Shown piece by piece: positions 46,093 through 56,100 of a DNA stretch of 64,000 nt (its first letter is position 1; every line of letters starts with the position of its first letter). Origin of the DNA: Pterois miles (lineage: Eukaryota > Chordata > Actinopteri > Perciformes > Scorpaenidae); contig CAMQGK010000637.1 in NCBI GenBank assembly GCA_947000775.1, forward strand, positions 20,297,001-20,361,000, written 5' to 3'. Below the pieces are notes generated by a model that made no database searches, was not told the DNA's origin, and saw nothing but the letters and a program-made list of their open reading frames with translations. A program made the translations under genes and the position numbers.

Positions 46093-46959
46093 GATAGGAT
46101 ATTATAGGATATTACAGGATACGATAGGAGAGGATATTATAGTACAGGATAGCGCAGAAAAGGATAGGATAATGTAGGAAAGGACAGGATATTATAGGAT
46201 AAGATATGGTATATTATAGGATGGGATAGAATATTATAGAAAAGGATAAGATTGGAATGAACTTTATTAATCCCCAAAGGGGAAACTGGTGTTCCACCAT
46301 GCACACAACACAATAAGTCAACTCCACAATAGATAACACAATGCAATTCACTGAAGGGAAATACAGTTCCAACAATGATAAGGGGCCATTAAAAGTTAAA
46401 CATATAGTCATAAAAAGCAGAATATGCAGAGTACATACACTGTATATATAGTGAAAGGACACGGTATCTACAATGTTCATTCAGTGTAAATTGAACTGAA
46501 TATCCTACAGGCTAGTTATTCTGCCTGAATGTAAAGGAGAGACATCCCAGGCAAAGAGGGAAAAAAATGTTACCAATACATATCAACATGAGACTTCCCC
46601 AGTTGATTGCTTAAATTAAGACAATTCTTTTTTTTTTGTATTACACGCTGTCTGAAAATGTATGTTTAAATATGCAAATGAGGTGTTATCTTATTGAATA
46701 TGTGCTAAATTTCATACATTAATGGTGCATGAAAAACATGTTTTTGCCTTGGGTGCCTTGCCTTAAAATGACAAATATGACAGCAAAACTCTTAACTCCC
46801 TATCCAGATGTCACAATACCACCCAAACTGTTTGACTGCAGGTGATGGGCTGACGTGTTCACCTGCAACAGCAACTGTGTTTAAGCTAAAGGAAAAAAAA
46901 AAGTTCTAACCCTCTTAGCTGTTGATGGAAATATTCTCTGTTTATTTACTTTTTGCCAG

Positions 46960-47106
46960 ATTATTTGCCATGGCATCTTCACTGAAGAGTCTGGTTAATG
47001 ATGATAGCAGGTACCAGAAATCCTTCCAGCTTTTTCTGGAGCGCTCGTCTGAGCATCAGTGTATGCAGGACTTCATCCACAACATCCTGCCAGATATACT
47101 GGCCAG
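46960..47106 (+). CDS. hnmt: hnmt exon 2 (start codon, residues 1-46)
   Basis: The acceptor is ttttgccag|ATTATTTGCC and the ATG is at 46970-46972. The donor is GCCAG|gtaatc, phase 2. It encodes the N-terminal helix region, including E28 in SSEHQCMQDF, which binds the histamine amine in the human enzyme. The donor is followed nine bases later by a (CA)n tract. Confidence 0.95.
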
Positions 47107-47111
47107 GTAAT

Positions 47112-47181
<70 letters not shown>

Positions 47182-50100
47182 TTTAAAAGAAAAGCCACAT
47201 GAATACATGAATACACCGTTGATATATATATATATAATAGGGTATTAGGGGTGACTGTGGCTCAGAGGTCGTCCACCAAGCGGAAGGTCAGTGGTTCAAT
47301 CCCCGACTGCTCCGGTCACGTGTCGAAATGCCCTTGAGCAAGACACTTGACCCTGAATTGCTCCTGAAGGCATAGCCATTGGTGTGTGAATGAGTATTTA
47401 GATTAGATTAGATTAGATCTTGATGGGCAAAGTTTGCACCTTGTATTACAGCCTCTGCCATCAGTGCATGAATGTATGTGTGAATGGGTGAATGCTGTAA
47501 AGCGCTTTGAGTGGCTGGAAGGCTAGAAAAGTGCTATAGAAATACAAGTCCATTTAAAATATCAGAGTACATTTAGACATAGAGTAGTTAATAGCTTTAA
47601 AAGTGATATACTATACAATAGAGTGGAGTTACCCTACATTTTTGAGTGTAGTAAACTGGTCGATTAGTGCAGCCTGCACAAAAAAAACATATTTGGGGGG
47701 CGGCAGTAGCTCAGTCCGTAAGGACTTGGGTTAGGATGCGGAGGTCACCGGTTCAAGTCCCTTGGACCAAGACCAACTGGTTGCTGGAGAGGTGCCAGTT
47801 TACCTCTTGGGCACTGCCGAGGTGCCCCTGACCAAGGCACCAAACCCCCAACTGCTCTGGGCGCTTGTCAGGAGCAGCCCCCTCACTCTGACATCTCTCC
47901 ATTGACATGTATATGTACTGTGTGAAATTAACAACAGAGTGTAAAACTGAATTTCCCTACGGGGATTAATAAAGGTTCATCTTATCATATCTTATCTTAT
48001 ATTTTAAGGTGAAATGAATGAAGATGGCATTAGAGCTAGACAGCTCTAACAGCTGATATAGAGAAAAGTCCCACCCCTTCAGTATGAGTTGGAAAAAGTA
48101 TCCAGAAGAATGCACTGACAAATAAACTCTTCATCTTTTAAATGTCAGTTGTAAACACATTAAAGGGATCCTTTGATTGTTTTTGTGTAAAAACTCAGCG
48201 TTCTTTAGTGAACGTACAACTTGTGCTGTGACATGAATGTTGCTGATTAACTAGATTACTATGAGCCAAGAGATGTTCTTGACCTTTACACTCCAGGGGA
48301 CTGAACATATTGCAGTAGAGTTTGCAGTAAGGTAACAGTAGATGAAAGCAGATTGGAAAAAAAAAAAAAAGAAGTTCATCACAAATTAACTCCTGGAATG
48401 TAATTAACACAGGACAGATAGAGACTGATTACCACTGAAGAGGATCCTCCTCATACTCATTATTTCAAAACAGAACTCTGAAACGTGTATATGCATTGTT
48501 ATACAATATTATCCCTGGGCTGAAAGAAAGTTTGTGCTGATTAGCGATTAGCTGGTGAGCATTTATTTGTCAAGAAACATTCAATTTCTTTCTTCATATT
48601 TTATCAGAATAAAGAGTATATACACCTCAACCAATTACACATCAGAAATGTGATGAAACAAAAGTGAAAGTGTGAAGACTTCTGTAGCACAAAATTAATC
48701 AAACAGCAATCACTGTGTTTTAATCATACTGCTGAAATCATTCAGTAGTGTTAATTGGTTAGGACTAAATATGAATATTATACTGCATATGAATTTTATC
48801 ATGTCATTTGTCTTTAATGGCCATAAAACCAAATATTTGACTTCACAAATGTACATAGATTAGCCAGCTATACAAGGAGTGAATGACAATGAGTGTATGA
48901 TTATGGAAATTTGTCTTCTATGTTGATATACTGTAAGCTTGAGCTGTAAGAAAGAAAGAAAGAAAGATATTCCTTTATTAGTCCCACAGTGGGGAAATTC
49001 AGTTTTACACTCTGTTGTTCACACAGTACATATACATGTCAATGGAGAGATATCAGAGTGATGGGGCTGCTCCTGACAAGCGCCCAGAGCAGTTGGGGGT
49101 TTGGTGCCTTGCTGCAGGGGCACCTCGGCAGTGCCCAAGAGGTAAACTGGCACCTCTCCAGAAACCAGTTGGTCTTGGTCCATGGGGGATTTGAACCCGG
49201 GTCCTCCACATCCTAACCCAAGTCCTTACGGACTGAGCTACTGCCGCCAATGCTGCAGGGAACTAAACACTGTGATGGTCTAAGAAGCACATGAGGGAAG
49301 GATCTGGAGAGATATGGCTCACAAGTAAATTAAAAAGTGTGATTAAAAATCAGACGGTGAGTGACAGGACGTGCCGCGATGGCGACAATCAAAGCCTCGG
49401 TATTGGAGATGCTTCAGACGCTGTATCAGAACATCTCGCATGTGTCGGGCAAAATTGACAGTTGCAAGCCCAGAAATGTGACCCACATTTGGTAGGTTGG
49501 AGGAATTTCTACACTTGACTGCTCTGAAGACTCAAAGTGCTTCTCTGCTCTCCCCTCAGCATTGGAAATGGAAAGTCCCATCTGAATGTCATTGGAGTTG
49601 GAAGTGGAGCGGGTAAGAACACAGTATAGGTTGAACTAATCTTATGTTCTATGTGACTGTGACGCAGTAAATTGTTGACGTACAGCGAAGGTGAGGAGGC
49701 GGTGTTGAGTCAGCCTGCTGTATCGGTTCCTACTGTCATTTATGACTGCAGAAATAAAAACCGTTAGCCTTATTATCGCCGCCAAAAGTTTGTATGCATC
49801 AGTCAAGTTGTCGATACCAGTATCAAAAATGAGTATGTCAATGATATTGACCAACATTCAGTATCAGGTATCGGTGAGTATGCTCGTCTATACACTGATT
49901 CCATAACATAATTTATTATCCCATAAAAAAAAAAAATCAACTTGTTTAACTGGATATCACTTCTTCATCGCGGCTCCAAAATGGTAGCCTCGGACAGCTA
50001 CTCTTTTTGAGCAGCGAAGAAGAACTGAGTGCAGGTAGTTTGTCACTTGAAGATAGCAAACAACAGCCGTATGGTCAAAGAATGTGTATTGCTAATTAGT

Positions 50101-53100
50101 GAAAGTCAACTGTATGTTTCATTGCAACGCCAGCGCCCAGCAGCAGACCTCCGTCTCTGCCATTATGGACTATAGACAAGTAACCTACCATAGTGATGCC
50201 AGTAAAACGTTTGCATACAAAGTGCAGTACAAAAGTAAAACTAAATTATTTTGATTCTGCTGTGATAATTTTTATGTCTCTACTGAAATGTTGAACAACT
50301 GAAATATTATAAATGGCAAACTATAGTAACTATTTACTTGCTGCCTCATTTAATAAACTATTTTTCCCAGAAGAGCATAAAGTGAGCAATGGACATAAAT
50401 GGAAGTTAGAAATATCCAGCTTACAGATTTTGAGAGCAATCGCAATATTGACCTCCAGAATTGATGTCCAATAGACCACAGACCATGGATGTATAAGAGT
50501 TGTGTCCTGTGCTTTTTCCCTGTACGTTAGTAACTAGCCTGCAACTACATTAAATTCTGTTTGCGTCATGCTATTAGCACTACTATCTACTGGCCGATAG
50601 CCGGTTGTTTGGGACGTTAATACACCCACCACGGTACAGGCTTACAGCCCATGGGTGTGTTCTAAGATAATACAAGTGATGAATTACATCCATCCATCCA
50701 TCGTCAACCGCTTTTCCCGTTAGGGGTCGCGGGTGGGCTGGAGCCGATCCCGGCATTGGGCGAAGGCGGGGTACATCCTGAACAGGTCGCCAGTCCATCG
50801 CAGGGCACATAGAGACATTCACACTCACATTCACACCTACGGGCAATTTAGAGTCATCAATTAACCTAAACAGCATGTCTTTGGACTGTGGGAGGAAGCC
50901 GGAGTACCCGGAGAAAACCCACGCTTACACAGGGAGAACATGCAAACTCCACACAGAAGAGCCCCAAGCCGGAATCGAACCTGCGACCCTCTTGCTGTGA
51001 GGCGAGAGTGCTAACCACTACACCACCGTGCAGCCCGAATTACATCCAATATATCCATAATTACAGCTGCATACAGCTAGCAGGAAGCTGGCAGAGCCGG
51101 ATATGTCAGAGCGTGCAAGTAAAACAGCAAAGTAACTCAAGGTCAGGTATCCGAATCGGTTTCGGGAAAGAAAAAAATGGTATCTGGTGGTACAGTAACA
51201 TCTCTAGTCAGATTTATATTAACCTTAGTCACAGACAAAATGACCTCACTAGTCTGTGGTTTTAGTGCACATTGTTCCCAGCGCTCATGATACATATAAT
51301 TTGTTCCTGTGCAATTCAGCTACAGTATGTGCCCATGAGTGCTATTACCATTCACTTATGTCAAGCCCATTCTTTTAATTTACCTGAACTGTTATGTCAT
51401 AATGGAGCAACGGTACAGATTCTCTAATGGACAGTAAAACCATTAGAATGACTACAAACTCCCCCCGTAAGGTATTATTCAATCTAATCAGAAAGATTCA
51501 GTGCCAGTCCAGATCAGCTCCTTTGCTTGGCTTTACATCTGTACATGGCAGCTTGTCAGCTTCAATATGAACTAGAAGAAAATCACCTGCCTGCGGCTAA
51601 ATGATACTCAAACGAATATGATAGTGATAACTCTCTGGTTTTGAGCTTTGAGTCAAGGTTTTGTCTGAGATTACTGCAGCATGAAATGTATCATTTCCAG
51701 CTAAACTGACTATTGCTATTAGCTATTTCCTGCTTAAAACCGTGAGAGGCCCATAGTTGCAAAATTATACGCATCATGTTAAACAAATCTTTGCAACAAA
51801 TCTGTGAATGTTTTTTTCTTAAAGGTGTCATTTACATAGTCAGTGGGTCTGAGTGTCCCTTTAGTACACTTAAGTAAAGAGCACAATAGGCTATACAGTG
51901 CTGTGGGAATTTAGTGGAAGGTGTGAATATTATGAGGATTAATTTGGGCTTCATAGGGTTAAATCTGCAGCACTGTCTAAATTGTGATGATATGGAAGTT
52001 GACTAAATATACTAATTTTTATCTCTGCCAGGAGATTATTTATTCAGCTGTGTGCATACATGCATGTGTATTTTATTGACAGCATATTAAATTGACTGCT
52101 TTATTGACTGCTGACACCTTACTACGGTACTCTTACTAGGGGTATAAATCATACATTTCAACACAATATGGTATGATATTGATTCTTTGGACAACAATAT
52201 AATATTTGCTGATGTTACAAAGTCTTCCACAATATGATTTTGATTTTATTCAATCAGGGGAACGCGATTGATATTAGATGATATGATTTGCCGAAATAAC
52301 ACAGTCTTTTACATGAATACAAGCTCATAAAAAACAACAAAAAATATGAATACAAAAATAGTACTTATACAATTACTATTAATGATATTGGAAATTAGGC
52401 TGTGTAGGAAGGAGGTGCTCTTGAATGGAAATGGTGACACAGACAAGCCATGGGAATTTCAAAATGAAGGTGTATTTTAAAGATGATAATATGTATCAAT
52501 GTTTTTACTTTGCACTTATGATATTGGATCATTGATCATTGAATTGATATATCCATCCACATGGATGTGTCATTAACTAACTCTTACTATCACTAATAAA
52601 CTAGCGCTTAGCAAAGGACAAACTCATGTTGGTAGGAGGAGGGCTAGTTAGTGGTTAGCAGCTGGCGGGAGTCCCACAAAGTGTTTCACTAACAGAGCTA
52701 ACAGCTAACTGACCTAAACACACAGCAGGACTGTTCAGAGGAAGTGTTAAATAGTCAACATGAAGCGTTACACAGTGAAATGCAATTTAGCTGCACAGAG
52801 CCGGTGCAGACAGCTGCATACATTTAAATGAGAGCATATCTATTGTGTGAAAAATCTGAGTGAAAAACACATCCGATACACTTGTGGTCTAGACGCAATT
52901 GTGGTTTGTATTCATTCAATCAAACATTCCAGCAGTGGTCGTTGCAGATACACCTGGTAGAGATGTGCACTCTACTGAGTGCACTTTTCTTGTTTTTATT
53001 ATTGAACAGTTTGGGTGCCGTGGAGAGAGTTGGCCAAAATTGAAATAGTTTTCAAAATATGAACTGTATTTGTGGCTGTAGGTGAGATTGACCTCGAGAT

Positions 53101-56100
53101 GCTCTCCGAGCTCCATTTGAAGCACCCAGGGGTGACAGTGGATAACGAGGTGGTGGAGCCGAGCAGCACTCAGCTTCATAAATACAGAGGTAAAGTCCTT
53201 ATAGGCACACACATGCTGTATCTCATGCCACAAATTCATACTGTATGGGAAGATTCACATGCCCCCAAAATATGTTTCAATATTTAATTTAACAGCAAAT
53301 AAGGGATGTACTTACTTTTATTGTATTTTTCAATGCAGAGAATACATTTTAAAATTGCCCTTGGCTTTCACACTAATGCATTAGTAATACAGTTAGTCAT
53401 GTATTACAGTTGTATGGGGATGGTTCTTTACCCACCAGCCCTCATTTCAGCAAGTATCCACCTTACTGAGTAAAACACTGAATCCCCACCAAGTCTACTG
53501 CTCTACTTCTAATACTGCTACCTCTAATTATTCATATGTACACATTTATTTACTATATATTATAAAAACAATTATAAAGAAAGTTGTAGGTAATGTGGTG
53601 ATCCTGAGGTTTCTTGTTTTTATCATTTGTGTTCATCTCTGATGTGTTGAGTGCTAATTACTTTCTCATACCTCCCCACTTTTCCTGGGTTTTCTGTTGA
53701 TGCAGTTTGAATTTCTGTAGGTGGCACATGTCTTTGCCAGAACTAGTGTTTTACAAAGCATGTTGTAAAGCATGTAAATCTTTTTTGATCTCAAGACCTA
53801 TTTCAAAATTAGATTTCTGTAGATGATTTTATCTAACTATATCTATACAGTAGATATATACTGCAGTCAGTCAAGTCAGTGTCAGCACATGGGTCAAGTT
53901 ATAGTCGTGCTTGAATATAACTTGCCCCAAAATGCATGTGATGATCATAAAGTGGGCATGTCTGTAAAGGGGAGACTTGTGGGTACCCGGAGAACACATT
54001 TTCATTCACATATCTTGAGATCAGAGGTCAAGGGACCCCTCTAAAAAAGGCCATGCTAGTTCTTCCTCGCCAAAATGTTGTATAAGTTTGGAGTGTTATT
54101 TTGCCTTCTTGGTGACAGGCTACATGACATAGTTGGTACCAATGGATTGTAGGTTTTTAGTTTCATATGATATCAATATTGCTAATATCTAGCTTTAAAA
54201 CTGCCCCCTACATCCGTTGGAACTATTTGTATTTTATGACTCTTAAACCTAAATACTCCAGGCCTGTTTCATAGTTAGAAACAAAAACCCATTTAAATTT
54301 GAATCATGTAATGATAAGATGAGGTAATCCTTTATTAGGGAAATCTTCAAAGTCACTGAATGTTAATATAGTATACCTTTAAACAACTATGTAGTTTAGA
54401 GATAGATCAAGATAAAACTGACAGAAGGGCAGGACTCAGAGAAAAAAATTGCTGTCTGCTACTTCAGCACCATGGACAGCGCCATGGATCCATCAGTACG
54501 CAGCACAGTCAGGCTACTGATGTTTCAGAGCCGTGGTCAGCGTCGTAGACGCACAAACCTCAGTCCTCAAACCTCAAGGATCAATGAGTCAGGCAGACTA
54601 GATTATCATATTCAACTAACCAACCCAGAGGGGGGGTGGCAGGTTAACAAGGGTAATGTATTTTGATCATTTTGCTAACAAATGCCTACTGAACTATATT
54701 GTATAAATACAGTGATTTTTCCATTACATTCTGTAACTCTGTTTTGTGTCCGTTGATGCAGTGTTGGTGTCACAGAAACCAAGTTTAGATTATATAAAAT
54801 TTACCTGGAACGAGATGACTGCCACAAAGTTTGAGGAGCAATGGAAAGTGAAAAAGTTGACTAAGAAGGCTGACTTCATTCACATGATACAGGTTGGTGT
54901 GGCTGACATAGTGTTTCTTGCTCACTGTATTTTTTGAGACATCTAGGTCATATTTATTTTGGTGGCACTCCACTCCAGAGCAATTAATCCCATTAGAACA
55001 TCTGTCTAGCATAGCATTATAAATAGGTGCTCGAAGAATCCAGTTACCAGGTCATTATCTGTGGTGAAATCGACAGATGCTGTACTATGTGAAGGATCCT
55101 GGAGCTACCTTGAGCTTCTTCCAGAGTCTCCTTGACAAGAATGGGAAGCTCCTTATCATTCTAGTGTCTGGTAAGTGGATGGGTATAATTTATATTATGT
55201 TATCTGACAAGTTATCAGATTGCTGGGGTTAGTTATGTTGAATAAAGTCAGTATACTCCCTGCTTATGGATAGGGTTTAAAACCAGTTTAACAATGTATC
55301 TATCTAAAAATACTATTACTGTGGTTATCAGAGGTGGGGAAAGCAAACACAAGAGGAAACCCCTCCTGGCATTCTGGTATACTGCACAGATTTATCATAG
55401 AGTTGGTGGAAAAAGCTACTCTAAACTTATTTTTGTCTATTTGCTGTGAAAAATAGTACTACCATAAACAGACATATACACAATTATGCTTTTACATTTT
55501 AATATTATAATGTAAGTCTGTCAGTTAGTTGGTCATCCTCCACTCAACCAGACTGAAATATATCAACAATTTTTGGATGGATTTCCAAGAAATTTGTTGC
55601 ATACATTTATGGGTCACATAGGATGAATCCTACTGACTTTGGTGATCCCCTGGCTTTTCTTCTGGGGAAGCTTCAAAACATCTTTTGTTATATTTGTTGA
55701 AATTGTCTTTACAGCCCAGCAAAAATCATTAAATCAAATGCTCTGACAAAAGAATAAAAATCCATTGTCCGTGGCTGTTACCGGACTGTAATAAGCCTGT
55801 CCAATCATTTAATTCAGCCCGCATGTGTGTTGACGGCTTAGTCCCTTTGTGCTGACATGGGTTTTTCATCAGATGATTTTTAAAATCTAGCATATTGTTG
55901 TTAGTTTCTCAAGATTACCAACCCAAGCTTTAACCAGTTTTTTACCAGAATAATATCCCAACATCCAGAAAATGGATTGGATTGTACAGAAATTCATGGT
56001 TGTCAGATGATGTATGTTAATGACGTTGGTGATTCATTGACTTTTCCTTTGACTCATGAAGCTGACGACCCTGCAAAACAAAGAAAGCAAGCAAAAGAAC

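Larger units (their letters stand above)
43291..46959 (+). other. hnmt intron 1 with minisatellite
   Basis: A CpG-richer stretch to about 43560, a ~1.7 kb GGATA-rich minisatellite from about 43840, a G-rich tract at 45840-45904 and a SINE-tail fragment at 46025-46092. It runs to the acceptor ttttgccag at 46959. Confidence 0.7.
47107..49559 (+). other. hnmt intron 2 with three SINE copies
   Basis: Holds a (CA)n tract at 47115-47180, a SINE at about 47243-47560, a second SINE family at 47698-48005 and its inverted copy at 48955-49250. The unusual ORF at 49379-49495 lies just before exon 3. Confidence 0.75.

Noticed and set aside
46922..46969. Upstream in-frame ATGs extending HNMT by 16 residues
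   Set aside because: They lie before the acceptor at 46958-46959, so they are intronic in the expected transcript, and the human protein starts at the equivalent of 46970.
47698..47765. tRNA gene with B box GGTTCAAGTCC
   Set aside because: It is the head of a SINE that has an inverted copy at 48955-49250.
53823..54044. 73-codon frame in hnmt intron 4
   Set aside because: It is inside a partial copy of the tagggctgtca-family transposon.
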